Notes under the pieces: generated by a model | What the model was told of the DNA's origin: nothing | Databases searched by the model: none | The model's input: only the letters and a program-made list of their open reading frames with translations | Program-made: the position numbers and the translations under genes | Part shown: piece by piece, positions 1 through 11,460 of the stretch | How positions within the stretch are numbered: the stretch's first letter is position 1 | Layout of the letters: every line of letters begins with the position of its first letter | Assembly (NCBI GenBank): GCA_030951025.1 | Contig: JAUZQK010000109.1 | Span: forward strand, 1 to 36,055 | DNA length: 36,055 nt | Direction: 5' to 3' | Source of the DNA: Mariprofundus sp. | GTDB lineage: Bacteria > Pseudomonadota > Zetaproteobacteria > Mariprofundales > Mariprofundaceae

Positions 1-76
1 CATAAATCAGCGTATTGGCAGTACCAAGGTCAATAGAAATATCACGGGAAAAAAGCCCAAATAAACGTTGCAGCAT
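1..76 (-). CDS. mreB: Rod shape-determining protein MreB, N-terminal fragment (runs off the window)
   Basis: Only the first 25 codons are inside the window; the rest lies before base 1. The translation begins MLQRLFGLFSRD and continues SIDLGTANTLIY, which is the N-terminal phosphate-1 region of the bacterial actin MreB. MreB polymerises under the inner membrane and directs lateral wall synthesis in rod-shaped cells. A GGAG motif sits 5 bases before the ATG at 76-74. The call rests on a short but very characteristic stretch. Downstream mreC/mreD would be expected but cannot be seen. Confidence 0.85.
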   Translation of the reverse strand, partial: MLQRLFGLFSRDISIDLGTANTLIY

Positions 77-168
77 AAACACTCCGCTACTCAAAAACTA
101 AGCGGCGAGGATAGTGTTACAGGCCCTGCAGGTAAAGCAACAAGCAAGTATTTGGAAACATTGAGCTA

Positions 169-945
169 TTACTGAGAAATATCAGCATCTTCGAATTTTA
201 CCCAGACAGGAGCGTGATCGCTGGGTCGCTCCAGAGCCCTGTATGATGTGGCAATACCGCCATCAACAGCCTGCATCGCCGAACTCACCAGCAGATGATC
301 AATGCGGATGCCCCAGTGTCGCCGAAAGGCATTCATGCGGTAATCCCACCAACTGTGCATGGCCTGATCCGGATGCAACTGCCGGATAGCATCACTCAAG
401 CCGAACTCCAGCAACGATTGAAACCATTCGCGTTCAGGCGTGGAGCACATGATCTTTTCAACCCAGCGATCAGGATCATGAATATCCAAATCCGCCGGTG
501 CGATATTATAATCACCCAGCACCACCAGCTTCGGATGCACGGCCAATTCGCTTTGGAGATACTGGCGAAAAGCCTTCAACCAAGACATTTTATAGACAAA
601 CTTATCTGAACCTACGGCCTGCCCATTGGGAATATAGATATTAATAATGCGCACGCCATCCACCGTCGCCGCCAGTAAACGACGCTGCGGATCATCCAGA
701 TCCGGCACATCAAACACGGGATCAATCGCTTCATTCCGACTTAAGATAGCTACACCATTGTACGTCTTCTGACCGGCAAAAATGACCTGGTAACCGGCAG
801 CATTGATCGCCTCGAACGGGAAATTCGCATCGATCGTCTTGGTTTCCTGCAAAGCCAGCACATCAGGCTGTTCAGACTCTAGAAAGGCCAACACATGCGG
901 CAGGCGCACATTTAATGAGTTCACATTCCACGTTACAATTTTCAT
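169..945 (-). CDS. xthA: Exodeoxyribonuclease III
   Basis: This is a 258-residue protein of the endonuclease/exonuclease/phosphatase superfamily, which cuts DNA 5' of abasic sites and degrades 3' ends during base excision repair. The start MKIVTWNVNSLNVR at 945 is the usual family start. The metal and catalytic motifs are present in order: N7 in WNVNS, LQETK, a GDYNIAP block, and the C-terminal RIDHLL and SDHAPV with the catalytic histidine. The frame stays open upstream to 1074, but that extension has no family counterpart and contains a terminator-like hairpin, so I reject it. No strong Shine-Dalgarno is seen. It lies upstream of mreB on the same strand, about 90 bases away. Confidence 0.9.
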   Translation of the reverse strand: MKIVTWNVNSLNVRLPHVLAFLESEQPDVLALQETKTIDANFPFEAINAAGYQVIFAGQKTYNGVAILSRNEAIDPVFDVPDLDDPQRRLLAATVDGVRIINIYIPNGQAVGSDKFVYKMSWLKAFRQYLQSELAVHPKLVVLGDYNIAPADLDIHDPDRWVEKIMCSTPEREWFQSLLEFGLSDAIRQLHPDQAMHSWWDYRMNAFRRHWGIRIDHLLVSSAMQAVDGGIATSYRALERPSDHAPVWVKFEDADISQ

Positions 946-1008
946 GCGAGTATGATGACTGAGCCATGCCTTGGCCTCAAGCACCACGGCATCCTTCTTG
1001 CTCAGGTT

Positions 1009-1020
1009 ATTATATATAAT
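1009..1020. promoter_or_regulatory. Palindromic double -10 box between xthA and the 71-codon gene
   Basis: The 12-base palindrome ATTATATATAAT contains a perfect TATAAT hexamer on each strand (1015-1020 on plus, 1014-1009 on minus). It lies between xthA (minus) and the gene at 1093 (plus), so it could serve divergent promoters. No good -35 box is seen at the right distance on either side, so the promoter function is inferred. Confidence 0.35.
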
Positions 1021-1033
1021 ATAGATAGATGAT

Positions 1034-1056
1034 AAAAAACAGAGCATCGATGCTCT
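1034..1056 (-). terminator. Small palindrome with a T-run, possible weak minus-strand terminator
   Basis: AGAGCATCGATGCTCT (1041-1056) is a perfect 16-base palindrome that can fold as a 6-bp stem with a TCGA loop. Read on the minus strand it is followed by six T residues (1039-1034). It would stop read-through from the cspA side before xthA. On the plus strand it would lie in the 5' leader of the gene at 1093. The stem is short, so the terminator call is tentative. Confidence 0.35.
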
Positions 1057-1092
1057 GCGAAGGATATGAAACAATAAACAGGAGATACGACC

Positions 1093-1308
1093 ATGGATGC
1101 CAACAGAGCCCGTACCATATCAAATGCATTTGCCCGCATCAGCGTTTTCGCTGTTGAAAACACCCCGCGCGGCGTGTGTGTGCATTATCTGAACAATCAT
1201 GCTTACTTTGTGCGCGAAGCCTGCTTTTGGGCATTCGCCTTTAATTTGGGACGTGTCAGCCACGCAGAAGGTCAAGTCGCAGAAATAGAAGCCGAACTCA
1301 GCGCTTAA
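1093..1308 (+). CDS. Hypothetical protein, 71 residues
   Basis: I do not recognise this family. The start is well supported: AGGAGA at 1080-1085 is 7 bases before the ATG. The product is soluble-looking, with a central aromatic block (HYLNNHAYFVREACFWAFAFNL) and an acidic C-terminus (GQVAEIEAELSA). Two cysteines and three histidines are present without a clear metal-site spacing. It stands alone between divergent xthA and convergent cspA. The strong ribosome site and the divergent promoter-like sequence upstream argue that it is real. Confidence 0.55.
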   Translation: MDANRARTISNAFARISVFAVENTPRGVCVHYLNNHAYFVREACFWAFAFNLGRVSHAEGQVAEIEAELSA

Positions 1309-1347
1309 CTCACAGCGTTATTCGACAGGGTGCAGTGAATTCAAGGC

Positions 1348-1379
1348 AAAAAAAACCCCGCCTGCGTACAGACGGGGTT
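1348..1379 (-). terminator. Rho-independent terminator of the cold-shock gene
   Basis: On the minus strand, AACCCCG (1379-1373) pairs with CGGGGTT (1360-1354) across a 12-base loop and runs directly into a tract of T (1355-1348). It begins 27 bases past the cold-shock stop codon. There is no T-run on the plus strand. Confidence 0.85.
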
Positions 1380-1406
1380 AGGAATTAGATTTCCTGGTTG
1401 TGTGTC

Positions 1407-1610
1407 TTACAGACCCATTACGTTGCGGGCTTGTGGACCTTTCTGACCGTCTTCGATTTCGAATTCGACTTTCTGACCTTCAGCCAAAGACTTGAAGCCT
1501 TCAGTCTGAATTGCTGAGAAATGTACGAAAACGTCGTCGCCGCCGTCGTCCTGTGCGATAAAGCCGAAGCCTTTAGTGTCGTTAAACCATTTAACTGTTC
1601 CTGTAGCCAT
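1407..1610 (-). CDS. cspA: Cold-shock domain protein (CspA family)
   Basis: This is a 67-residue single cold-shock domain, the standard size for the CspA family of RNA chaperones. RNP1 is seen as KGFGFI and RNP2 as VFVHF, after the typical opening GTVKWFND. These proteins bind single-stranded RNA or DNA and melt structured mRNA. A GAGG sits about 10 bases before the ATG at 1610. The gene has its own strong terminator just downstream. Which Csp paralogue it is cannot be told from sequence alone, and cold induction is not shown. Confidence 0.9.
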   Translation of the reverse strand: MATGTVKWFNDTKGFGFIAQDDGGDDVFVHFSAIQTEGFKSLAEGQKVEFEIEDGQKGPQARNVMGL

Positions 1611-1891
1611 TTTTCTTGTACCTCGATTTTTGATTTAGCATCATGTTGATTAAGATTGTTACTGAGAAAATCGAGAAGAAACTACCAGATTGGTCAAAAA
1701 ACACCTTCCACAACCATGTCTTGCACGACGTACTGTAGGGCGGTCTTTTGAAGAATACCAGCAAAAACAATTTATTTATTTAGAAACCCCCCAGACCTGC
1801 GCTGTCTGTACTGCCATGGCGTTGCTGTGTGGTTTTTCAGCCGACAGCTTTTTATGCTTGGTTTCCGTCATCTATTTCTTAGGGTGTGCTC

Positions 1892-4800
1892 ATGACAGCT
1901 CTCATCCCACCCACCCATATCATCAGCTTGAAAGGCAGTGATGCACTACCCGACTTTCGCCGCAACAAGTTACTGAAAAGCCTTGCCAGACAAGGGATTC
2001 ATGACATTGAGATACAAGCCCATTACATCCATATCGCCGAAGTCAGTGATGATTGGCAAGACCCACACACCGAGCAACTGGCCACACTGCTCGGTCATGC
2101 GGCTGAGTCTTTTGATGATCACAGTGCTGATGGACTGGTGCTGGTAACACCTCGCATCGGCACAATCAGCCCCTGGTCATCAAAAGCCACCGACATTGCC
2201 AGCCTGTGCGGTTTAAACGCGCTATTGCGACTTGAACGCGGCATTGCCTATCACATAACAGGCCTCAAGCATGCCCAACACAATCGCGCTGCAATATTAT
2301 TACATGATCGCATGACAGAGTCTGTATTGTCCGATGTGAACGAGCTGGTGCAATTATTTGCCCATCATACTGCCACCCCTCTGGTTAGTATTGATATACT
2401 CGGTGGTGGCCGCAGCGCACTGGAAGTGGCCAACCGTGAATTGGGGCTGGCACTGGCAGGCGATGAAGTGGATTATCTGCTGGAGAACTTCATACAATTA
2501 AAGCGCAATCCATCCGATGCCGAACTGATGATGTTTGCCCAGGCCAATTCCGAACATTGCCGTCATAAAATCTTCAATGCCGAATGGATTATTGATGGCG
2601 CAGAGCAGGATCGCTCGCTGTTCGCCATGATTCGTAATACCCACAAGCTTAACCCGGCCGGTACGTTGGTGGCGTACAGTGACAATTCATCGGTCATCGA
2701 AGGCGGTGAAAGCAAGCGCTTTTATCCCGATGTTGATGGCCATTACCGTGCCCATGAAAACACCACCCATATATTAATGAAGGTCGAAACACACAATCAC
2801 CCGACTGCTATTTCTCCTTTTGCCGGTGCAGCCACAGGTTCAGGTGGTGAGATTCGCGATGAAGGAGCAACAGGCATCGGCTCCAAGCCGAAAGCGGGAT
2901 TATGCGGCTTTTCCGTGTCCAATCTGCGTATTCCTGATTTTGAGCAGCCGTGGGAAGTCGATCACGGCAAACCCGAACGCATTGTATCCGCCCTCGATAT
3001 CATGCTCGATGGGCCAATTGGTGCAGCAGCTTTTAACAATGAATTCGGCCGCCCCAACCTGTGTGGTTATTTCCGCACCTATGAGCAGGATATCTCCGAC
3101 GATGCCAACAAGCCCGAACTGCGTGGTTACCACAAACCGATCATGATTGCCGGTGGCGTGGGCAATATCGATGCCCGTCATGTGCATAAAAGTGCAGTGC
3201 CGGAAGGCAGCTTGATTATCCAGCTCGGCGGGCCAGCCATGTTGATTGGTCTCGGTGGCGGAGCGGCTTCGAGTATGGACACCGGAGCCAATGCCGAATC
3301 ACTCGATTTTGATTCTGTGCAACGCGGCAACCCTGAAATGGAACGCCGCTGTCAGGAAGTGCTGGATCGCTGCTGGCAAATGGGTGATGCCAATCCGATC
3401 TTGTTTATCCACGATATCGGCGCAGGTGGTTTATCCAATGCGGTACCTGAGTTGGTTGATGATGCTGGCCGTGGCGGCTGGATTGATTTGCGTGCCGTGC
3501 ATAATATGGAGCCGGGCATGAGTCCGATGCAGATTTGGTGCAATGAGGCGCAGGAGCGCTATATGTTGGCCATCGCACCTGAATCACGGGCTTTATTCAC
3601 GGCCATGTGTGAGCGCGAACGCTGTTTGTTTGCGGTCTTGGGTGAAGCCAAAGAGCAACGTGATCTGGTGGTGAATGACCCATTACTGGGCAATCAACCG
3701 GTCAATCTATCACTCAATATATTGCTGGGCAAAACACCCAAAATGACCCGCGATGTGCGCCATACAGTCTCCTCATCAACGCCGCTGGATGTGGACTCCA
3801 TCAAGCTGGACGATGCCATCAAACGTATTTTATCATTGCCGGCAGTGGCCAGCAAAGCGTTTCTCATCAACATCGCTGATCGTTCGGTCACAGGCATGGT
3901 TGCCCGTGACCAAATGGTGGGGCCATGGCAAGTGCCGGTCGCCGATGTGGCCACCACCACACGTGATTATCATGGCTACCACGGTGAAGCGATGAGCATG
4001 GGTGAGCGCACGCCGATTGCAGTGCTCGATGCGGCCGCATCAGGACGCATGGCAGTTGGTGAAGCACTGAGCAATATTGCAGCAGCTCCCATCGCGCACA
4101 TTGGCGATATCAAACTCTCCGCCAACTGGATGGCTGCCTGTGGTCATGATGGCGAAGATGCCCGTTTATACGATACGGTGAAAGCCGTCGGCATGGAATT
4201 ATGCCCGGCTCTCGGCATTGCCATTCCAGTCGGCAAAGACAGTTTATCGATGAAATCAGTGTGGCAGGATAACGATCAGAAGCAGGAAATGATTTCACCG
4301 CTATCACTGATCGTTTCAGCTTTTGCGCCACTCACCGATGTGCGCCAAACCCTGACCCCTGAGCTGAAGCTCAATCAGGGTGATAGCGATTTATTACTAC
4401 TTGATCTCGGTGACGGTCAACACCGTCTCGGTGGCTCAGCACTGGCTCAAGTGTATGGTAAAACCGCCCGCATCGTGCCCGATGTCGATGACCCAGCCAT
4501 ATTAAAGTCGTTTTTCACCGCCATTCAAACATTAAACCAACGTGGCCTTATTCTAGCTTACCATGATCGTTCTGATGGTGGTGTATTTACAACCCTGGTT
4601 GAAATGGCCTTTGCAGCACGCTGTGGTTTAAAAGTGCATTTGGAAAGCATGGGGGATGATATTATACCGGCTCTGTTCAATGAGGAGCTCGGTGCAGTGC
4701 TGCAAATTAAACGCAGTGACCGTGAAGCGGTCTTATCCGAGCTCAGCAATGCAGGACTGGCTCATCTCACCCATATTATCGGCCATCCAAGCACCCATCA

Positions 4801-5812
4801 GCAGGTAATCCTGAATCATCACGACAACACAGTATTTGAATCCAGTGTACTGTCATTGCAACAGCACTGGTCTGAAACCAGCTTTAGAATGCAATCCTTA
4901 CGTGATAATCCGGACTGCGCCAAAGAAGCCTTTGCCAGCATTACAGATGCATCGGATACTGGATTGTTCGCCGAACTGACATTTGATCCATGCGATGATA
5001 TTTGCGCTCCATTTATCAACAAATCCCGCCCCAAGGTCGCGGTATTGCGTGAGCAGGGTGTGAATGGACAAGTCGAAATGGCAGCCGCCTTTGATCGTGC
5101 CGGCTTTGATTGCAGCGATGTACACATGTCCGATATTATTGCCGGACGCATCGATCTGGCTGACTTCCAGGGGCTAGTGGCTTGCGGAGGCTTCTCCTTT
5201 GGTGATGTACTCGGAGCCGGACGCGGCTGGGCCAACTCGGTATTATATAACAATCGTGCCCGCGAACAGTTTAACAGCTTCTTTCATCGCCCCGACACCT
5301 TTGCCCTCGGTGTGTGCAATGGTTGCCAAATGATGTCCGGCTTAAAATCCATGATCCCCGGTGCCGAACACTGGCCACGTTTTGAACGCAATCGTTCCGA
5401 ACAGTTTGAAGCGCGTTTGTTACAGGTTGAAGTGCTTGAGTCGCCATCTATTTTCCTGACTGGCATGGTCGGTTCAAAATTACCCTTGGTAGTGGCGCAC
5501 GGCGAAGGGCGTGTCGTATTTGATTCAGATGCGCAACAACAGCAAGCCCTGGGGGCGTTGCAATACCTGGGCGCTGATGGCCGGCCGGCCAAGACCTATC
5601 CGCACAACCCCAATGGTTCACCCGATGCATTGACCGGCTTCACCACCGCCGATGGTCGTTTTACCATCATGATGCCGCACCCCGAACGCCTGTTTCGCAG
5701 CTCTCAATATTCATGGCATCCGGAGAACTGGGGGGAAGATGGGCCATGGTTACGCATGTTCCGCAATGCACGCCTTTGGATTGCCATGCAATCGGGTCAT
5801 GGTGGTAGCTAG
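1892..5812 (+). CDS. purL: Phosphoribosylformylglycinamidine synthase, single-chain (large type)
   Basis: This enzyme converts FGAR, ATP and glutamine to FGAM, the fourth step of purine synthesis. At 1306 residues it matches the fused proteobacterial form. The N-terminal FGAR domain is followed by the linker motif ANSEHCRHK, two AIRS-like halves ([19 protein letters not shown]; a second half from about residue 640) and a C-terminal class I glutaminase with nucleophile C1142 in GVCNGCQM and PHPERLFR near the end. I chose ATG 1892, with AGGG at 1881-1884, over the in-frame GTG at 1886. pyrG follows after 33 bases. Confidence 0.97.
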   Translation: MTALIPPTHIISLKGSDALPDFRRNKLLKSLARQGIHDIEIQAHYIHIAEVSDDWQDPHTEQLATLLGHAAESFDDHSADGLVLVTPRIGTISPWSSKATDIASLCGLNALLRLERGIAYHITGLKHAQHNRAAILLHDRMTESVLSDVNELVQLFAHHTATPLVSIDILGGGRSALEVANRELGLALAGDEVDYLLENFIQLKRNPSDAELMMFAQANSEHCRHKIFNAEWIIDGAEQDRSLFAMIRNTHKLNPAGTLVAYSDNSSVIEGGESKRFYPDVDGHYRAHENTTHILMKVETHNHPTAISPFAGAATGSGGEIRDEGATGIGSKPKAGLCGFSVSNLRIPDFEQPWEVDHGKPERIVSALDIMLDGPIGAAAFNNEFGRPNLCGYFRTYEQDISDDANKPELRGYHKPIMIAGGVGNIDARHVHKSAVPEGSLIIQLGGPAMLIGLGGGAASSMDTGANAESLDFDSVQRGNPEMERRCQEVLDRCWQMGDANPILFIHDIGAGGLSNAVPELVDDAGRGGWIDLRAVHNMEPGMSPMQIWCNEAQERYMLAIAPESRALFTAMCERERCLFAVLGEAKEQRDLVVNDPLLGNQPVNLSLNILLGKTPKMTRDVRHTVSSSTPLDVDSIKLDDAIKRILSLPAVASKAFLINIADRSVTGMVARDQMVGPWQVPVADVATTTRDYHGYHGEAMSMGERTPIAVLDAAASGRMAVGEALSNIAAAPIAHIGDIKLSANWMAACGHDGEDARLYDTVKAVGMELCPALGIAIPVGKDSLSMKSVWQDNDQKQEMISPLSLIVSAFAPLTDVRQTLTPELKLNQGDSDLLLLDLGDGQHRLGGSALAQVYGKTARIVPDVDDPAILKSFFTAIQTLNQRGLILAYHDRSDGGVFTTLVEMAFAARCGLKVHLESMGDDIIPALFNEELGAVLQIKRSDREAVLSELSNAGLAHLTHIIGHPSTHQQVILNHHDNTVFESSVLSLQQHWSETSFRMQSLRDNPDCAKEAFASITDASDTGLFAELTFDPCDDICAPFINKSRPKVAVLREQGVNGQVEMAAAFDRAGFDCSDVHMSDIIAGRIDLADFQGLVACGGFSFGDVLGAGRGWANSVLYNNRAREQFNSFFHRPDTFALGVCNGCQMMSGLKSMIPGAEHWPRFERNRSEQFEARLLQVEVLESPSIFLTGMVGSKLPLVVAHGEGRVVFDSDAQQQQALGALQYLGADGRPAKTYPHNPNGSPDALTGFTTADGRFTIMMPHPERLFRSSQYSWHPENWGEDGPWLRMFRNARLWIAMQSGHGGS

Positions 5813-8331
<2,519 letters not shown>

Positions 8332-8423
8332 TACCTGTTGAATCACAGACTCAGTCGCCGCGCAGGGATCAACGACATATAGGCCAATGATAGATTAGGC
8401 CACGCCACAACAGACAACGAAAC

Positions 8424-8451
8424 TTGACCCATCAAATGCTTTCATGATAAT
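8424..8451 (+). promoter_or_regulatory. Candidate sigma-70 promoter for the DUF177-rpmF-plsX-fab cluster
   Basis: TTGACC (8424-8429) and GATAAT (8446-8451) are separated by 16 bases, 33 bases before the DUF177 start codon. It is the best promoter-like sequence in the kdsA-DUF177 gap, where the gene set changes from nucleotide/LPS genes to the lipid cluster. Confidence 0.5.
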
Positions 8452-8483
8452 GCGCGCCTGCTCGAATTTGCCTTGGAGGAAAA

Positions 8484-9026
8484 ATGCAGCGACACTGGTT
8501 AGTGACATTGCAGAATCTTTCAAGCTCTGGCAGAAGCTGGGATGAAGATGTAAGCGGCACTTTATTGCAAGATAAACAATATGGTTCAGTCAATGTCTTG
8601 CCCGGCTTGAAGGGTGATATTCATTGGCAGTTGTCCGCACAGCGCCAAGGCAAAGCCTTTCGCTTGCATGGAGCATGGCAGGCTTGTCTGGGGCGAGAAT
8701 GCAGTCGCTGCAATGCTGCGTTTGATTGGCATCTGGCTGGGAAAACGGAACGTGAGTTTCAGTTTATGGCCAGGCATGGTGCCGAAGCGAATGACGACGA
8801 TGAGCAAAGCTGTGAATATATTGAGCATCCCGGCGAGCTGAATTTGATTGATGTATTGCGTGAAGATGTATGGCTGGCCTGGAAGGCTGATGTCGTGTGC
8901 AGTGAAACATGTCAGGGGCTGTGTCAGGGTTGCGGTGTGAATTTGAATGTTGATGATTGTCAGTGCAAACAGGATGACAGCAACAATCCCTTCGCGGCAT
9001 TGCGCGGATTAAATCTCAAGGATTGA
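8484..9026 (+). CDS. yceD: DUF177 / YceD family protein
   Basis: This is a 180-residue member of the YceD (DUF177) family. The position immediately before rpmF and plsX is strongly conserved in proteobacteria. In plants and bacteria family members have been linked to 23S rRNA accumulation, but the molecular role here is inferred only from the family. Cysteines form an early pair (ECSRC) and a C-terminal cluster (CSETCQGLCQGCGV...CQC) suited to a metal site. The start has AGGA 6 bases upstream. It is probably the first gene of the fab operon. Confidence 0.85.
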   Translation: MQRHWLVTLQNLSSSGRSWDEDVSGTLLQDKQYGSVNVLPGLKGDIHWQLSAQRQGKAFRLHGAWQACLGRECSRCNAAFDWHLAGKTEREFQFMARHGAEANDDDEQSCEYIEHPGELNLIDVLREDVWLAWKADVVCSETCQGLCQGCGVNLNVDDCQCKQDDSNNPFAALRGLNLKD

Positions 9027-9131
9027 ATCCGGCAAAAGATTAAACGATTGAAGCAGGGAAACTGATTCGCTGCTTTAAGCTAATATAGTTTTTAAGGTTT
9101 GATCACTTGATCAGCCTTGCAGGAGAGTAAG

Positions 9132-9314
9132 ATGGCAGTACCAAAGAGAAAAACCAGTGTATCCAAACGTAAAATGCGTCGTTCGCATCATGCGATAGTT
9201 CCAGCCGGCATGTCTGAATGCCCGGAATGCAGCGAAATGATGCGTCCACATCACGCCTGCCCGCATTGCGGCACCTATAAAGGTCGTGCAGTAAAACCTT
9301 CCGCTGAAGATTAA
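9132..9314 (+). CDS. rpmF: 50S ribosomal protein L32
   Basis: This is a 60-residue L32. It opens MAVPKRKTSVSKRKMRRSH and has the zinc-ribbon pattern CPEC...CPHCG, so this copy is the zinc-binding type. The frame is open from 9117, but ATG 9132 has AGGAGAG (9120-9126) at the right distance and matches the family start. rpmF between the DUF177 gene and plsX is the usual order, linking ribosome supply with lipid synthesis genes. Confidence 0.96.
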   Translation: MAVPKRKTSVSKRKMRRSHHAIVPAGMSECPECSEMMRPHHACPHCGTYKGRAVKPSAED

Positions 9315-9340
9315 TTAAGGCTTGTTAAAAGACCATCACC

Positions 9341-10405
9341 TTGGCTGAGTCTGATATCAGTTCCAGTACAACTGCCCCGCCCAAGAGCGATATTCGTTTA
9401 TTGGTCGATGGGCATGGCGGTGATGCGGCGCCAAACATGGTGATTGAAGCGCTTGAAATGGCGCTGAACAAGACATTCACACGCCAGTTCTCTGCTTCCA
9501 TTAGCTTTGGTATTATTGGTCAGGAAGCAGTCATTCGGCCGCTGTTGCAACAACATGGCCTTGAAGATCGTATCAGCCTGATTGCCTGCAGCGATATTGT
9601 CGAGATGTGCGATTCACCATCGCATGCCCTGCGGCGCAAGAAAGATTCATCCATTCACGTTGGCGCACGTCTGCTGCGTGATGGCGAGTGGGATGGCTTG
9701 GTCAGTGCAGGCAATACCGGTGCGCTGATGGCGATTTCAAAATTGATATTGCGCATGGTACCGGGCATTGATCGCCCTGCCATCGCCTCGATGATTCCAG
9801 CCGTTGATAATGGCCGCACTTTAATGCTCGATGCCGGTGCCAATTCTGAATGTACATCCGATCATCTGGTGCAGTTTGCCATCATGGGCAGCTGTTATCT
9901 GCAAGCTGCGGAAGGCATTGAAAGTCCTCGCATCGGCCTGCTGAATATCGGCAGCGAAGATATCAAGGGTACGGATGTCATCAAACTAACCTCAACAAAA
10001 CTGGCTGAAACCGAGCTTAATTATATTGGCAATGTTGAAGGCACGGATTTATTCGGCAACAACGTCGATGTCGTGGTTTGTGATGGGTTTGTGGGCAATG
10101 TGGCGTTAAAAACCATGGAAGGTACGGCGCGCTTTCTGGCCAACAGCATGAAGCAGGAGCTCACTTCCGGCATCATCTCAAAAATCGGTGCCTTGATTGC
10201 AAGCCGTGCATTAAAGCGCTTTAAAGACAAGGTCAATCCAGGCAAATACAATGGCGCTCCACTGCTGGGGCTCAATGGCATTGTAGTGAAGAGTCATGGT
10301 GGCGCGGATGCAGAGAGTTTTGTCAGTGCTATCGGCGTGGCTTGCCGCGAAATCAGTGAAAACTTAACCGACCGTATTTCCGAATCGGTACAGGAGCAGG
10401 TGTAA
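9341..10405 (+). CDS. plsX: Phosphate acyltransferase PlsX
   Basis: PlsX turns acyl-ACP into acyl-phosphate, feeding phospholipid synthesis by PlsY. The 354-residue protein carries the N-terminal VDGHGGDAAP motif (commonly DxMGGD), SAGNTGALMA and the C-terminal GAPLLGLNGIVVKSHG. The start must be TTG at 9341: an in-frame TAA lies at 9326-9328, and no ATG or GTG occurs before the conserved domain, which starts near residue 17. No convincing Shine-Dalgarno precedes it, which suggests weak initiation. fabH follows 2 bases after the stop. Confidence 0.94.
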   Translation: MAESDISSSTTAPPKSDIRLLVDGHGGDAAPNMVIEALEMALNKTFTRQFSASISFGIIGQEAVIRPLLQQHGLEDRISLIACSDIVEMCDSPSHALRRKKDSSIHVGARLLRDGEWDGLVSAGNTGALMAISKLILRMVPGIDRPAIASMIPAVDNGRTLMLDAGANSECTSDHLVQFAIMGSCYLQAAEGIESPRIGLLNIGSEDIKGTDVIKLTSTKLAETELNYIGNVEGTDLFGNNVDVVVCDGFVGNVALKTMEGTARFLANSMKQELTSGIISKIGALIASRALKRFKDKVNPGKYNGAPLLGLNGIVVKSHGGADAESFVSAIGVACREISENLTDRISESVQEQV

Positions 10406-10407
10406 TC

Positions 10408-11442
10408 ATGAGCACAGCATCAGTTCACATCACCGGCATCGGCGGTTATTTGCCGCAGCGTATTCTAAAAAACTCCGATCTTGAGAAAATGATCGATACA
10501 ACCGATCAATGGATTTCAGAACGCACCGGCATTCATCAACGTCATATTATTGCCGAAGATCAAATGACCTCCGACATGGCTGCTGAAGCGGTGAAAATTG
10601 CGCTGGCTGATGCAGGCTTAACAATCGATGATATCGATGCGCTGGTGGTTGCAACCACAACACCCGATATGATTTTTCCATCGACTGCAACGATTGTGCA
10701 AGCCAAGCTCGGTGGCAAGGATTTTCCCGCCTGGGATATTCAGGCCGTATGTTCCGGTTTTGTCTATGGCTTGGCGCAACTCGAAGGCATGATGCGTGGT
10801 GGCATGTTTAAACGTGTGGTGCTGGTGGGTGCGGAAGCGATGTCCCGCATTGTGGACTGGACAGACCGTGGTACGTGTATTTTGTTTGGTGATGGCGCGG
10901 GCGCTGTTGTGCTGGAAGCACGCGATAGTGCGGCTGAGAATGGCTTGATTGGCTCGGTATTGCATGCTGATGGTTCATATCGTGATTTATTAAAAGCTGA
11001 GCATCCGCATCAACCATCGAGCCCGGCACTGCATCATCCCGCCCTGCATCACGCTGCTGCGGACTTCTCCATTGACTCTGCAGGTACCGCCGCCGTTGAA
11101 ATGAAGGGTAATGAAGTCTTTCGTGTTGCCGTCAGCAAGCTTGGTGGCGTGGTTACTGAGATCCTCGCCAAATATGAATTAACAGATAATGACATCGACT
11201 GGCTGGTACCGCACCAGGCCAATATCCGCATTATTCAAGCGACCGCCAAAAAACTGGGCATGGGCCTGGATCGGGTCGCTTTAACGGTATCAAAACACGG
11301 CAACACATCATCAGCCAGTGTGCCGCTGGCGCTGAACGACTTGTATCGTTCCGGTCGCCTTGAAACCGGTCAGCTCATTTTACTCGAAGCCTTTGCCGGT
11401 GGTTTTGCATGGGGAGCGAATCTCCTGCGCTGGTCAAAATAA
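10408..11442 (+). CDS. fabH: 3-oxoacyl-ACP synthase III (FabH)
   Basis: FabH starts fatty acid synthesis by joining acetyl-CoA with malonyl-ACP. The catalytic triad is seen as C115 (QAVCSGF), H269 (VPHQAN) and N299 (KHGNTSS). At 344 residues it is roughly 20-25 longer than usual. The excess is a His/Pro/Ala-rich insert at about residues 197-225, containing the repeat PALHHPALHH, placed between the usual GSYRDLL and the VEMKGNEVF motif. The insert probably sits on a surface loop. plsX-fabH-fabD are closely spaced. Confidence 0.95.
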   Translation: MSTASVHITGIGGYLPQRILKNSDLEKMIDTTDQWISERTGIHQRHIIAEDQMTSDMAAEAVKIALADAGLTIDDIDALVVATTTPDMIFPSTATIVQAKLGGKDFPAWDIQAVCSGFVYGLAQLEGMMRGGMFKRVVLVGAEAMSRIVDWTDRGTCILFGDGAGAVVLEARDSAAENGLIGSVLHADGSYRDLLKAEHPHQPSSPALHHPALHHAAADFSIDSAGTAAVEMKGNEVFRVAVSKLGGVVTEILAKYELTDNDIDWLVPHQANIRIIQATAKKLGMGLDRVALTVSKHGNTSSASVPLALNDLYRSGRLETGQLILLEAFAGGFAWGANLLRWSK

Positions 11443-11460
11443 TTTAATCAGGACTGCCCT

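Noticed and set aside
946-1074. 43-codon N-terminal extension of exonuclease III
   Set aside because: It is absent from the family and would place the terminator-like hairpin and TATAAT boxes inside coding sequence. Chance open frame is more likely.
1690-1941. An 83-codon plus-strand frame before purL
   Set aside because: It overlaps the purL start, has no ribosome site at its start and no recognisable features. The region is better read as the cspA and purL leader DNA.
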